Of a DNA stretch of 64,000 nucleotides, positions 1 to 9,402 are shown one piece after another. Below the pieces are notes generated by a model. It was not told the origin of the DNA. It made no database searches and saw nothing but the letters and a program-made list of their open reading frames with translations. The position numbers and the translations under genes are program-made. How positions within the stretch are numbered: position 1 is the stretch's first letter; the number at the start of each line of letters is the position of its first letter. Source of the stretch: UBA822 sp965249775 (lineage in GTDB: Bacteria; Gemmatimonadota; Gemmatimonadetes; Longimicrobiales; Gaopeijiaceae); the NCBI GenBank assembly GCA_965249775.1, contig OZ252253.1, positions 3,720,001 through 3,784,000 of the forward strand, in the 5' to 3' direction.

Positions 1-1458
1 CTCGTCGACGTGGGCCTCGGATACGTCTCTCTGGATCGGCAGATGCGGACCCTCTCCGGTGGCGAGGCCCAGCGCATCAACCTCGCGAACTCGCTGGGCT
101 CCCGATTGGTGGATACGCTATACGTCCTCGATGAGCCGACGGTGGGGCTGCACCCGAAGGACACCTCGGCCCTTTTGGCGCTCTTGGGGCAACTGCGTGA
201 CGCGGGGAACTCCGTGGTCGTGGTCGAGCACGATCCCATCGCCATCCGCGAAGCCGATCACATCCTCGAGTTGGGCCCTGCCTCGGGTGACGACGGGGGC
301 CGTGTCGTCTTTCAGGGTCCACCCGACGAGCTCGCGGAAGCCGACAGTGCCACGGGGCGGTACATCTCTGGCCGGTCGGAGATTCCGGTCCCCGATGAGC
401 GGAGACAGGTGAACGGAGCCAGGCTTGTTCTCACCGGCGCGCGCCTCCACAACCTCGAGGGTGTCGATGTCGAGATTCCGCTCGCTGCGATGACCGTCGT
501 GACCGGCGTGTCGGGCTCGGGCAAGTCGACGCTGGTGCACGACGTCCTTTACCGTGCCCTGGAGCGGGAGCTCAAGGGGGGCGAGACGAGTGCCAGAGAG
601 CACCTCGGGGAGGTGGTCGGCGACATCGGATCGCTCGAAGGGGCCGGCATGCTCGACGAGGTGGTCCTCATCGACCAGTCCCCGATCGGGCGAACCCCTC
701 GATCCAACCCGGTGACCTATATCAAGGCATGGGATGAAGTCCGGAAGCTATTCGCCGCCCTTCCGCTCGCCCGCGAGCGTCGATACAGCGCCGGGGCGTT
801 CTCATTCAACGTGAAGGGCGGTCGCTGCGAAGCATGCAAGGGAGCGGGGCACGTCGAGATCGAGATGATCTTCATGGCGGACGTCTACGTACAGTGCGAC
901 GCCTGCCGGGGCACCCGCTACCGTCCGGAGTTGCTGGACGTGCGCTTCAAGGGACGGAATGTGGCGGAAGTCCTCGACATCACGGTCGACGAGGCGCTTC
1001 GCTTCTTCATCCGCCACAAGCGACTGGGTCGGATCCTCTGGCAGCTGCAGCAGGTGGGCCTCGGTTACCTCAAGCTCGGACAGCCCGCGCCGACCCTGTC
1101 CGGCGGTGAGGCTCAGCGGCTCAAGATTGCGCGGGAGCTGGCGGGCGTCTCCGGAAGGAAAGGGCGTAAGCTCTACATCTTGGACGAGCCGACGACTGGC
1201 CTCTCGGGCGAGGACGTGAGGAAGCTTCTTCAGGTGCTACACCGCCTCGTCGATGCAGGAAACTCGGTGCTCGTGATCGAGCACAACCTGGAAATCGTAA
1301 AGGCCGCCGATTGGGTCATCGACTTGGGGCCGGGTGCGGGTGCCCAGGGCGGACAGGTGGTGGCGATGGGGCGTCCGGAGGAGCTGCTCTCCGTTCCCGA
1401 GAGCGCAACCGGGCGGTATCTCGCCGATGTGCTGGGCGAGGTGGCGGCTGTGGGCTAG
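1..1458 (+). CDS. uvrA: UvrA excinuclease ATPase subunit, 3' part (gene begins before the window)
   Basis: Damage-recognition ATPase of nucleotide excision repair, acting in the cytoplasm with UvrB and UvrC. The open frame runs in from base 1 without a start; the first in-frame GTG (base 10) is internal. Seen in order: the signature LSGGEAQRI and Walker B LYVLDEPTVGLHP of the first ABC module, the second Walker A GVSGSGKST near base 510, the UvrA zinc finger with CEAC and CDAC around bases 830-910 preceded by SPIGRTPRSNP, and the second signature LSGGEAQRLKIA with LYILDEPTTGL. The 485 visible codons are roughly the C-terminal half of a normal UvrA. The TAG stop is followed with no gap by the ATG of the glycosyltransferase, so the two are probably co-translated although functionally unrelated. 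A UvrA paralogue cannot be excluded without the N-terminus. Confidence 0.95.
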   Translation, partial: LVDVGLGYVSLDRQMRTLSGGEAQRINLANSLGSRLVDTLYVLDEPTVGLHPKDTSALLALLGQLRDAGNSVVVVEHDPIAIREADHILELGPASGDDGGRVVFQGPPDELAEADSATGRYISGRSEIPVPDERRQVNGARLVLTGARLHNLEGVDVEIPLAAMTVVTGVSGSGKSTLVHDVLYRALERELKGGETSAREHLGEVVGDIGSLEGAGMLDEVVLIDQSPIGRTPRSNPVTYIKAWDEVRKLFAALPLARERRYSAGAFSFNVKGGRCEACKGAGHVEIEMIFMADVYVQCDACRGTRYRPELLDVRFKGRNVAEVLDITVDEALRFFIRHKRLGRILWQLQQVGLGYLKLGQPAPTLSGGEAQRLKIARELAGVSGRKGRKLYILDEPTTGLSGEDVRKLLQVLHRLVDAGNSVLVIEHNLEIVKAADWVIDLGPGAGAQGGQVVAMGRPEELLSVPESATGRYLADVLGEVAAVG

Positions 1459-2466
1459 ATGGCGCCGGCGATCTCGGTCCTTCTTCCGGTAAGAGACGCC
1501 GCACCGTTCCTGCCGGAGTGCATCGCCTCGCTCCGTGCCCAGACGTTCGAGGACTTCGAGGTGTTCGCCGTGGACGACGGCTCGACGGACGAGAGTCCAC
1601 AGCTCCTTTCGGCCTGGGCTCGAGAAGACTCGCGGGTCAGCTTGGTCCGCCTGGCGCCCCAGGGCATCGTTCACGCACTCGAGGCGGCCCGGAACAGTGC
1701 GCGAGGCCGCTACCTGGCGCGCATGGACGCCGATGACATCGCCGAGCCCACTCGCTTTGCCGAACAGCTAGCATTGCTCGAGGCACGTCAGGACCTGGCT
1801 GGGTGTGGGGCAGGTGTCCGGTACTTCCCGAGGGCCGAGGTTCGGAAAGGCGGGCGACGCTACGAGGACTGGATCAACGCCGTTCGCACCCCCGAGGACG
1901 TGGAACGGAACCTGTTCATCGAATGCCCGCTAGCGCACCCCACCTTCTTCCTGAAGGCGAGCGTCGTGGAGGAGGTGGGCGGATACGTCGACCGGGGGTG
2001 GCCGGAGGACTACGATCTGCTGCTCCGGCTGTGGCGGTCGGGCGCTCGGCTGGCGGCGGTTGATCGGGTGTTGCTCCAGTGGCGGATCCGGCACGACCGG
2101 ATTTCCGTTCGGCATGAGGCGTACTCGTCCGAGGCTTTTCGACGCTGCAAGGTCCACTACCTGCTCGACACTCTGACACGGGATCGCGACGGAGTGGTGG
2201 TTTGGGGCGCCGGGCCGATCGGGAAGGCATTTGCGCGGGAAGTTCAGGAGCAAGGCGGGAGCGTCCTGGCGTTCGTCGATTTGAATCCACGGAAGATCGA
2301 CCAGTGCATTCATGGGGCCCCCGTCATCCCCCCGTCCGCGATCGATGACTACCGGGATGGCTTCTCGGTGGCGGCCGTCGGCCAAGAGGGCGCCCGGTCA
2401 CAGATCCGGGCCGAGCTCGAGTCGGCGGGCTTCGAGGAGGTCACCGACTTCATTGCTGTGGCCTAG
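1459..2466 (+). CDS. Family 2 glycosyltransferase with C-terminal Rossmann-like domain
   Basis: Predicted to transfer a nucleotide-activated sugar onto a glycan or lipid acceptor. Residues about 5-230 are a GT-A domain: ISVLLPVRDAAPFLPECI at the start, DDGSTDES for nucleotide binding, MDADD as the metal-binding DxD motif near residue 90, and WPEDYDLLLRLW as the ED acceptor-site motif. Residues about 245-335 form a second domain beginning VVVWGAGPIGKAFARE, which looks like a small dinucleotide- or sugar-nucleotide-binding fold of the PglD N-terminal kind. Its ATG abuts the uvrA stop. No other polysaccharide genes are nearby, so the substrate cannot be inferred. The GT assignment is firm; the function of the C-terminal domain is inference from the glycine motif. 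Confidence 0.85.
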   Translation: MAPAISVLLPVRDAAPFLPECIASLRAQTFEDFEVFAVDDGSTDESPQLLSAWAREDSRVSLVRLAPQGIVHALEAARNSARGRYLARMDADDIAEPTRFAEQLALLEARQDLAGCGAGVRYFPRAEVRKGGRRYEDWINAVRTPEDVERNLFIECPLAHPTFFLKASVVEEVGGYVDRGWPEDYDLLLRLWRSGARLAAVDRVLLQWRIRHDRISVRHEAYSSEAFRRCKVHYLLDTLTRDRDGVVVWGAGPIGKAFAREVQEQGGSVLAFVDLNPRKIDQCIHGAPVIPPSAIDDYRDGFSVAAVGQEGARSQIRAELESAGFEEVTDFIAVA

Positions 2467-2660
2467 TTGGGCTTAGGCTCGACGCTGCTCCACTTAACGG
2501 ACGGATCCGAGACCGGATCTAATTGATTGGAGAGGGCCCGGTATGGTGGCGTCGCTCATCGGGGTGAGGCCCTTCGGTAGCCTTGAAGGAGTGCAAGGGC
2601 AGAGCGATGTTGAGAGTAGCGCGGACTTTCTCGGTACGGTGGATCGATCGGCTGAAGACT

Positions 2661-4697
2661 ATGGTTGAGCAACCTTCCAAGCTGTCGTTGTTCTTGGCCG
2701 AGCTGCGGCGTCGCCACGTGTTCCGTGTGGCCGTTGGCTACGCGGCCTTCGCCTTCGTGGTGCTCCAGCTCGGTGAGATCATCCTGCCCGCGTTCTCGGC
2801 CGAATGGGCTCTCCAGCTCGTGGTGGTGTTCACGATTCTTGGATTTCCCGTCGTCATGGCGCTCGCTTGGGTCTTCGACGTCACGACCGATGGCATCCGT
2901 GTGACCGCCCCACTGGATCAAGACGCCGACCGTCCTGCGCCGTCGACCGGCATTCTGCCTCGTCTCGCCTTGCTGACCGTGACGTTGCTTGCAGTGGGCG
3001 GTGTCGGCTCGTGGTGGATCCTGAATACCGTCCAGGGCACCGACGGGGTGACCATGGCCCTGGGGCCATCGGTCGTTCCCGTTGTCTACGACCCGGACGA
3101 GCCGATCCGTTCTCTCGCTGTCCTTCCGCTCGAGAGCTTTTCGGCGGACGCCGACCAGGACTACTTCGCGGCGGGTATGCACGAGGCCTTGATCGAGCGC
3201 CTGAGCCAGCTTCCCGAGATTCGGGTGGTGTCCCGGACCAGCGTGGCCCGATACGCGGCTACGAACACGACCATTCCCCAGACCATTCCCGAAATCGCCC
3301 AGGAGCTCGGCGTCGAGGGAATCGTGGAGGGTTCTGTGTTTCGTGTGGGCGACGAGGTCCGGATCACGGTGCAGCTGATCCACGGGGCGAGTGACACGCA
3401 CATCTGGGCACAGAGCTACGAACGGAGCTTCTCGGATGTGTTGGCCCTCCAGAGTGAGGTGGCCGGTGCCATCGCGGAGGAGATCAGAGAACTGTCCATG
3501 GATGACGATACTGCCATCCTCTCCTCTGCCCCGGTGAGCGAAGTGCCCGCGGCCAACGAGGCGTTCATGAGGGCCCGTTACGAGCAATTCAGCGAGACGC
3601 CGGACGGACTTCTGGCCGCCCGCGATCACTTCAGCGAGGCCGTGGAAGCGGATCCGACGTTCGCGGCCGCCTATGCTGGCCTGGCCAGTACCGAGTTGAT
3701 GCTCGGCATGTCTCAGAATTCGGATCGCGATCTCGCCGAAGCCCTGACGCGGGCGCGGGTGTTGGCGCTGAAGGCGTTCGAGATGGATCCGGAGCTCCCC
3801 GAAGCCCACGATATCTTGGCGCTCATCGCGGAGCAGCTCGGCCAGGAGGGGATCGAGTCCCCCGCCGGAGACGATACGCCGGAGCCCGTGACCGAAGTTC
3901 GGCTGGTCCGCAATGCGCCGGCCACGAGTGACGGGGGGGTTGGTGGGGCGGGCGCTGAAGACTCCATCACCGTCATTTCGGTGGATCCGAGCCTCATATC
4001 GAGCGCCGCTGAGTTCCGGCGCGACTCGACTTCGATTTCCGAGAGCTTCACACAGGTCGGCCGACAACTCCGGGCGGCGTCGGCCAATCGGGCGAGCCAG
4101 AGCGGCCGGTTGGCCTCGATGGAGCCGAGGCAGCTGGTTGCGGCGGCCCAGCAGCTCAAGGTGGCGGGACGCCCTCAAGCGGCCATCGAAGTCCTGAGCG
4201 CCCTTTCAGAGCGCTCGCCGGAGCATGCGGAAGCGTGGGACGCTCTCGAGCTCTTGTACGTGTCCAACGACCAGTACGAGGAGCTTCTGGCCATGCGGAG
4301 GCGGTGGGTGGAGACGGCCGGGGGTGATGCGGAATCGGTCGACCGGCTCGAAGAGCGGCTGCGCGACGACGGCGCCGACGGGTATTGGGAGTGGCGGTTG
4401 GAACACCTGCAAGAGCGGGCATCCGAGGGAGAGGCGGTCTCTCCGGTATACTTGGCTGCCGCGCAGATCGCTCTCGGGGACACGGATGCTGCGGTCGCTT
4501 CCTTGAGGGACGCGGTTCGCGTCAGAGATCGGCGACTGTTGCCCTCCTTGAGAACCGACCCCGTCTGGGACGTCCTACGGTCCGATCCCCGCTTTTCTTC
4601 CCTTCTGAGGGGGATCACATCAGCGCGCCCGGGTAGAGGCGGGCGGGGTCAGGGCGGGGGCGGGCGTGGTGGGGCAGGGGGGCCGCCCAGGAATTGA
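2661..4697 (+). CDS. Membrane-anchored TolB-like / TPR protein
   Basis: A 678-residue protein of the TolB-like domain plus TPR type, whose exact role is not established. From the ATG at 2661: a basic N-terminus (ELRRRHVFRVAVGYA), two membrane segments near residues 18-35 and 45-65, a short linker, and a third hydrophobic segment near 95-115. A TolB-like domain follows (LAVLPLESFSADADQDYFAAG ... VEGIVEGSVFRVGDEVRI ... IWAQSYERSF), as in adenylate-cyclase/TPR fusions but with no cyclase or DNA-binding domain. The C-terminal half has TPR-like helices and ends in a glycine/arginine-rich tail. I chose 2661 because family members begin just before the basic segment; an upstream ATG (2607) and TTG (2583) would add a basic leader. 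The gene stands alone, followed by a 291-base gap before gyrA. Confidence 0.75.
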   Translation: MVEQPSKLSLFLAELRRRHVFRVAVGYAAFAFVVLQLGEIILPAFSAEWALQLVVVFTILGFPVVMALAWVFDVTTDGIRVTAPLDQDADRPAPSTGILPRLALLTVTLLAVGGVGSWWILNTVQGTDGVTMALGPSVVPVVYDPDEPIRSLAVLPLESFSADADQDYFAAGMHEALIERLSQLPEIRVVSRTSVARYAATNTTIPQTIPEIAQELGVEGIVEGSVFRVGDEVRITVQLIHGASDTHIWAQSYERSFSDVLALQSEVAGAIAEEIRELSMDDDTAILSSAPVSEVPAANEAFMRARYEQFSETPDGLLAARDHFSEAVEADPTFAAAYAGLASTELMLGMSQNSDRDLAEALTRARVLALKAFEMDPELPEAHDILALIAEQLGQEGIESPAGDDTPEPVTEVRLVRNAPATSDGGVGGAGAEDSITVISVDPSLISSAAEFRRDSTSISESFTQVGRQLRAASANRASQSGRLASMEPRQLVAAAQQLKVAGRPQAAIEVLSALSERSPEHAEAWDALELLYVSNDQYEELLAMRRRWVETAGGDAESVDRLEERLRDDGADGYWEWRLEHLQERASEGEAVSPVYLAAAQIALGDTDAAVASLRDAVRVRDRRLLPSLRTDPVWDVLRSDPRFSSLLRGITSARPGRGGRGQGGGGRGGAGGPPRN

Positions 4698-4988
4698 ACT
4701 AGGGCTCCTTTTTCGTTAATTTTCAACGACTTAGCTCCGTTCCGACACTCCTTCGCGGAGTCTCTTTGAGGCGCACCCTCGAACTCTGGAACAACACTTT
4801 TTCTACGTCCGGTAACCGCCAGGCTATCGGCACCTTCCGCGTCACCGTCACCCGCCCCACAGAGGCTGTCGCCGACTCGCTTTTGACCGGTGGATCGGCA
4901 CGGCTGTCCTGGGAAGAATGTGGGTTTCGGAAACTACTCGAGCATCCGCTCGCGGTATGACGCACCGGCTTCTTTGTAAGGCTGACTG
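4698..4988. other. Intergenic region before gyrA, with a weak hairpin
   Basis: No credible coding sequence. A short inverted repeat (ACTCC 4747-4751, GGAGT 4757-4761, extendable with one mismatch) is followed by only three T residues, so it is at best a weak terminator for the upstream gene. The remainder must carry the gyrA promoter and leader; I see no convincing -35/-10 pair and no clear Shine-Dalgarno other than the AAGG at 4978-4981. Confidence 0.35.
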
Positions 4989-7571
4989 ATGGCAGACGAC
5001 GAACTCCCTGTGAGCGGAGAGAAGGTTCTAGAGCGTCTTCTCGAAGACGAGATGCGCGATTCATTCATCGACTACTCGATGAGCGTCATTGTGCAGAGAG
5101 CGCTTCCCGACGTGCGCGATGGTCTGAAACCGGTTCACAGGCGCATCCTGTACGCAATGAGCGAGCTCGGGCTGAGCTCGGGGCGGGGCTACAAGAAGTC
5201 AGCGACGGTGGTCGGTGACGTGCTCGGCAAGTACCACCCCCACGGCGATTCGGCCGTATACGATTCCATGGTGCGGATGGTCCAGGAGTTCTCGCTGCGC
5301 TATCCCCTCGTCGACGGCCAAGGGAACTTCGGGTCCATCGACGGTGATTCGGCGGCGGCGTATCGCTACACCGAGGCCCGCCTCACCGCTCTCGCGGTGG
5401 AGCTTCTCGAGGACATCGACAAGGAGACCGTTGCGTTCACGCCCAACTTCGACGGGCGCCTGGACGAGCCGACGGTCCTTCCGGGGAAGGTGCCCAACCT
5501 GCTGGTCAACGGCAGTTCCGGGATCGCCGTGGGAATGGCGACCAACATTCCACCGCATAACCTTCGAGAAATCCTAGCAGCGGCGACGGCGCTGATCGCC
5601 GATCCGGAGCTTCCGCAGGAGCGTCTCGAGCAACTGGTGACGGGTCCCGACTTTCCGACGGGCGGGTTCATCTGCGGCCGGTCCGGCATCGAAGATGCCT
5701 ACCGAACCGGCCGAGGCCGGATCGTCATGCGCGCGCGCGCCGAGATCGAGCAGATGGATGCTAACAGCGAGCGCATCGTCGTGACGGAGATCCCGTTTAT
5801 GGTCAACAAGTCCCGCCTGATCGAGCAGATCGCCCAACTGGTGCGGGACAAGAAGCTGCCTGACATCCGGGACATGCGAGACGAATCCGACCGGGACGGG
5901 CTCCGCGTCGTCATCGAGCTCAAGAAGGACTCCATCCCAGAGATCGTCTTGAACCGGCTGTACAAGCACACGCAGATGCAGTCGACCTTCGGCACGATCT
6001 TGCTGGCGTTAGTCGACGGCGTGCCTCGCGTGCTCACGCTCCGGCAGATGCTCCAGCACTTCATCGACCATCGTCACGTGGTGATCGTGCGCCGCACGAC
6101 CTTCGATCTGAAGCGGGCCGACGAGCGAGCGCACATTCTCGAGGGGCTCAGGATCGCCGTCGACAATATCGACGAGGTGATCAAGATCATCCGGGGCTCG
6201 CGGGACGCCGAGATCGCGTCGGAGCGTCTACAGGAGGCCTTCGAGCTGTCGGAGCGCCAAGCCAAGGCCATCCTGGACATGCGGCTGGCTCGCCTGACCG
6301 GGCTGGAAATGGAGAAGCTCGACGAGGAGCTCACCGCGGTGCGCGCCACCATCGAGGAACTCAGGGGGATTCTGGATAGCCGCGATCGCCAGATGGGCCT
6401 CATCACCGATGAGTTCGAGGCGATCGATAAGAAGTACGGGGACGATCGGCGGAGCGAGATCGTCGGGGACGCCTCTTCGCTGGATGTCGAAGACCTGATC
6501 CCCGACGAGGAGATGGTCATCACGGTCTCGCGCGCGGGCTACGTGAAGCGGACCGAGGTCGACACGTACCGCGCCCAGAGGCGTGGAGGACGGGGCCTCC
6601 AGGGGATGGGCACGAAGGAAGAGGACTGGGTGGAGCACCTCTTTGTGGCGTCCGCCCACGAGTACCTGATGATTTTCACCCGGTCGGGTCAGTGCCATTG
6701 GTTGAAGGTATGGCAGATCCCGCCGGCCGGGCGGCATTCCCGTGGAAAACCGATTGTGAACCTCCTGAACATCGACAGCGCCGACGAGATCGCTTCAGTG
6801 GTGCCCGTCCGCGAGTTCTCGGACGATCGATACCTCCTCTTTTGCACCAGGGGTGGCAAGATCAAGAAGACGTCGCTGTCCGCCTACGGGAACGTGCGCT
6901 CGGTGGGCCTGATCGGGATCAACATTCGGGAGGGGGACGTACTCATCGACGTACAGGTCACCGGCGGCGACGATGAGGTGCTGCTCGCGACCCGGAACGG
7001 CCTCGCGATCCGCTTTCACGAGTCGGACGCTCGTGTGATGGGTCGGGTCGCGGAGGGGGTCCGAGGCATCCGGCTGAGCCAAGACGACCGTGTGGTCGGC
7101 ATGGTGGTGGTGCGGCGCGAGCAAGCCACGTTACTCGTGGTGTCCGAGTCGGGGATGGGAAAGCGCTCGGAGATCGACGCCTACCGGCTCCAGGCACGTG
7201 GCGGAAAGGGCGTGATCAACCTGAAGACCACCGAGAGAACGGGGAAGGTGGTCGCCATCAAGTCGGTGGTGCCCGAGGACCAGCTCATGGTGATCACTCG
7301 GAACGGCGTGATCAATCGTCAGCGCATCGACGAGATCCGCGTAATCGGGCGCGCGACGCAGGGCGTTCGCCTCGTCAACCTCGACGAGGACGACAGCGTC
7401 ATGGATGTGGCTCGCGTTATCCCGGATCCGAACGGTGTGAACGGTGAGGAGAACGGTGAGGACGAGGCACCCACTGGCGAGGAAGCCGAGAGCGAGCAGG
7501 CTGCCAAGGCTTCCATCGACTCGAGTACGGGAGATGCGGCCGGGACGGACCCCGGCGAGGAAGGTGAGTGA
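4989..7571 (+). CDS. gyrA: DNA gyrase subunit A
   Basis: The breakage-reunion subunit of DNA gyrase, which with GyrB introduces negative supercoils. It is 860 residues, a normal length. The catalytic tyrosine is Y127 in AAAYRYTEARL. The quinolone-determining region reads HPHGDSAVYD, so both usual resistance positions (Ser88 and Asp92, equal to E. coli S83 and D87) are the sensitive residues. The C-terminal pinwheel carries the GyrA box QRRGGRG near residue 535, which separates it from ParC of topoisomerase IV. The last about 45 residues are an acidic tail. gyrB is not in the window. Its stop codon overlaps the next gene, so the threonine dehydratase is likely read by translational coupling. 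Confidence 0.98.
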   Translation: MADDELPVSGEKVLERLLEDEMRDSFIDYSMSVIVQRALPDVRDGLKPVHRRILYAMSELGLSSGRGYKKSATVVGDVLGKYHPHGDSAVYDSMVRMVQEFSLRYPLVDGQGNFGSIDGDSAAAYRYTEARLTALAVELLEDIDKETVAFTPNFDGRLDEPTVLPGKVPNLLVNGSSGIAVGMATNIPPHNLREILAAATALIADPELPQERLEQLVTGPDFPTGGFICGRSGIEDAYRTGRGRIVMRARAEIEQMDANSERIVVTEIPFMVNKSRLIEQIAQLVRDKKLPDIRDMRDESDRDGLRVVIELKKDSIPEIVLNRLYKHTQMQSTFGTILLALVDGVPRVLTLRQMLQHFIDHRHVVIVRRTTFDLKRADERAHILEGLRIAVDNIDEVIKIIRGSRDAEIASERLQEAFELSERQAKAILDMRLARLTGLEMEKLDEELTAVRATIEELRGILDSRDRQMGLITDEFEAIDKKYGDDRRSEIVGDASSLDVEDLIPDEEMVITVSRAGYVKRTEVDTYRAQRRGGRGLQGMGTKEEDWVEHLFVASAHEYLMIFTRSGQCHWLKVWQIPPAGRHSRGKPIVNLLNIDSADEIASVVPVREFSDDRYLLFCTRGGKIKKTSLSAYGNVRSVGLIGINIREGDVLIDVQVTGGDDEVLLATRNGLAIRFHESDARVMGRVAEGVRGIRLSQDDRVVGMVVVRREQATLLVVSESGMGKRSEIDAYRLQARGGKGVINLKTTERTGKVVAIKSVVPEDQLMVITRNGVINRQRIDEIRVIGRATQGVRLVNLDEDDSVMDVARVIPDPNGVNGEENGEDEAPTGEEAESEQAAKASIDSSTGDAAGTDPGEEGE

Positions 7572-8520
7572 GCCTCTAGTCGAGCTGGACGGCATCCGAA
7601 GGGCTCACGAGAGGATCCGCCCGGTCGTCGTACGTACGCCGCTCTATCCTGCAGACGTATTGAGACATGAGTTCGGTTCCGACATCCGGCTCAAGCTCGA
7701 GTCTCTTCAGTGGACGGGGTCCTTCAAGTTTCGGGGGGCGTATAACTTCGTTGCCCAGCTCGCCGATGACGTGCGCTCGAGGGGGATCATCACCTACTCG
7801 TCCGGAAACCATGCTCAGGCCGTTGCGCTGGCCGCACAGCTCCACGGAATCCGGGCGGTCGTGGTGATGCCCATCACCGTGCCCCAGGTAAAGCGGGACG
7901 GGGCGGAGCGCTTTGGAGCCGAAGTCGTGCTGGAGGGGACGACCTCCCTCGAGCGACAGGCCGAAGCGGAGCGCATTGCCGAAGAAGAGGGACTCGTCAT
8001 GGTTCCGCCATTCGATGATCCGACCATCATCGAGGGGCAGGGCACGGTGGGGCTCGAAATCGCCGAGGATTGGGATGCGTTCGATTCGGTATTGGTGCCC
8101 ATTGGAGGGGGCGGGCTGTGCAGCGGAGCTGCAGCGGCTCTGCGCCGACTGCGGCCCGAGGTTCGGATTCTCGGGGTGGAGCCGAGGGGTGGGGCGTGCA
8201 TGACGGCGGCGCTCGAAGCCGGCGAGCCGGTTACGATCGATCGGAGCGAATCCATCGCGGATGGCCTTCTCCCGGTGCGAACCGGGGATTTGACGTTCAA
8301 GCATGTGCGTGAGCTCGTGGATGACGTCGTGCTGGTGGATGACGACTCGATCCGGGACGCCGCCTCGCTTCTGTTCAAACGGGAGAGATTGGTCGTCGAG
8401 TTCTCCGGAGCCGCTACGGTGGCCGCGCTGTGGAGCGGGCGGGTCCAGACGGAGGGACGAGGCGTGGTCGCTATCGTGAGCGGTGGAAACGTGGATCCGG
8501 AGCTTCTCGCGGATCTTTGA
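7564..8520 (+). CDS. PLP-dependent threonine dehydratase / serine racemase family
   Basis: Fold-type II PLP enzyme expected to deaminate L-threonine (or L-serine) to the 2-oxo acid; serine racemase activity is possible in the same family. About 318 residues, without the C-terminal ACT regulatory domain of biosynthetic IlvA, so it resembles the catabolic TdcB/serine racemase group. Lys55 in SFKFRGA should bind PLP, SSGNHAQAVALAA is the substrate loop, and PIGGGGL is the phosphate-binding glycine loop. The frame is open far back into gyrA, but the family N-terminus fits the GTG at 7564, which overlaps the gyrA stop by 8 bases. The choice between dehydratase and racemase is not settled by sequence alone. 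Confidence 0.88.
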   Translation: MSEPLVELDGIRRAHERIRPVVVRTPLYPADVLRHEFGSDIRLKLESLQWTGSFKFRGAYNFVAQLADDVRSRGIITYSSGNHAQAVALAAQLHGIRAVVVMPITVPQVKRDGAERFGAEVVLEGTTSLERQAEAERIAEEEGLVMVPPFDDPTIIEGQGTVGLEIAEDWDAFDSVLVPIGGGGLCSGAAAALRRLRPEVRILGVEPRGGACMTAALEAGEPVTIDRSESIADGLLPVRTGDLTFKHVRELVDDVVLVDDDSIRDAASLLFKRERLVVEFSGAATVAALWSGRVQTEGRGVVAIVSGGNVDPELLADL

Positions 8521-8538
8521 CTCGTGGATTGTTGATTG

Positions 8539-9222
8539 ATGCGCACACTTATTCTTTTTGACATCGATGGCACGCTCGTGCGTGGGGGGCCGGCCAAGGT
8601 CTCTTTCAACGAGGCAATGTTGGAAACCTTCGGTACCGCCGGTGAGGTCGATTCCTACGACTTCTCGGGCAAGACCGATCCGCAGATCGCCCGGGAGCTC
8701 CTCTCGGCCGCTGGGCTGGAGGACACTGTTATCGAGTCTGGGTTCGCCACCCTTTGGGACCGGTACATCGAGGAGCTCGAGTCTCGCATCACCTCTAATC
8801 CGATGAGGCTGTTACCCGGAGTCGAGAGGCTCATCGAGGCGCTCGACTCCGAACCCGACGTGGCGTTGGGACTGGTCACCGGCAACATCATTCGAGGGGC
8901 CCGGGTGAAGCTCGGATCTGTAGGACTCGGCGAGTTGTTCGAGGTGGGCGGATACGGCTCCGACCACGAGGTTCGCAAGCGTCTACCGGCGATTGCGCTC
9001 GAGAGGGCGTTCGAGACTTGGGGCGTACGCTTTTCCCCGGAATCGGCGGTCATCGTGGGTGACACCCCCCGAGACGTGGAATGCGGCAAGTACGAGGGGA
9101 CCAGAACGGTGGCGGTGGCGACCGGGCGAATCCCGCGAGAGCGGCTGGAGACGACCGGAGCGGACGCGGTTTTCGACGACTTTTCCGACGTGGCGTCGGT
9201 GATGGACGTCCTCTTACCCTGA
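8539..9222 (+). CDS. HAD-superfamily phosphatase (phosphoglycolate phosphatase-like)
   Basis: Small-molecule phosphatase, likely cytoplasmic, 227 residues. Motif I is FDIDGTL near the N-terminus with the nucleophile and acid/base aspartates, motif II is the T in LVTGNI, motif III the lysine region EVRKRLP, and motif IV is VIVGDTPRDVECG. A helical cap lies between motifs I and II (subfamily I). It follows the dehydratase after an 18-base gap on the same strand. The natural substrate is unknown; phosphoglycolate is only the commonest assignment for this subgroup. An upstream TTG one codon earlier is a poorer start than the ATG chosen. Confidence 0.85.
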   Translation: MRTLILFDIDGTLVRGGPAKVSFNEAMLETFGTAGEVDSYDFSGKTDPQIARELLSAAGLEDTVIESGFATLWDRYIEELESRITSNPMRLLPGVERLIEALDSEPDVALGLVTGNIIRGARVKLGSVGLGELFEVGGYGSDHEVRKRLPAIALERAFETWGVRFSPESAVIVGDTPRDVECGKYEGTRTVAVATGRIPRERLETTGADAVFDDFSDVASVMDVLLP

Positions 9223-9402
9223 TTGAGAGTTGTCGGCGGCAGGTATACGTTCCCACAAGCCTGCTGGCAGCCTTCCAGGTCCGGTCGCCGATTGCAGCGA
9301 GCAGGCTTGGGGAGCATCTTACATGAGCACGCCTACACGAGCACGGAGCGGGTAACACCCAGCAGAGGGCATGCCCTATCCGTACATCGAGCATTGGAGT
9401 GA
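9223..9402. other. Intergenic region, no feature recognised
   Basis: 180 bases between the HAD phosphatase and the thioredoxin-fold gene. I see no open frame with coding character, no tRNA and no strong hairpin. It probably holds the promoter of the DsbA-like gene; a GGAGTGA run just before the ATG at 9403 is the likely ribosome binding site. Confidence 0.3.

Noticed and set aside
2556..4178. A 540-codon minus-strand frame opposite the TolB-like gene
   Set aside because: Translation is Arg/His-rich without motifs; it shadows a recognisable TolB-like domain on the plus strand. High GC makes such antisense frames common.
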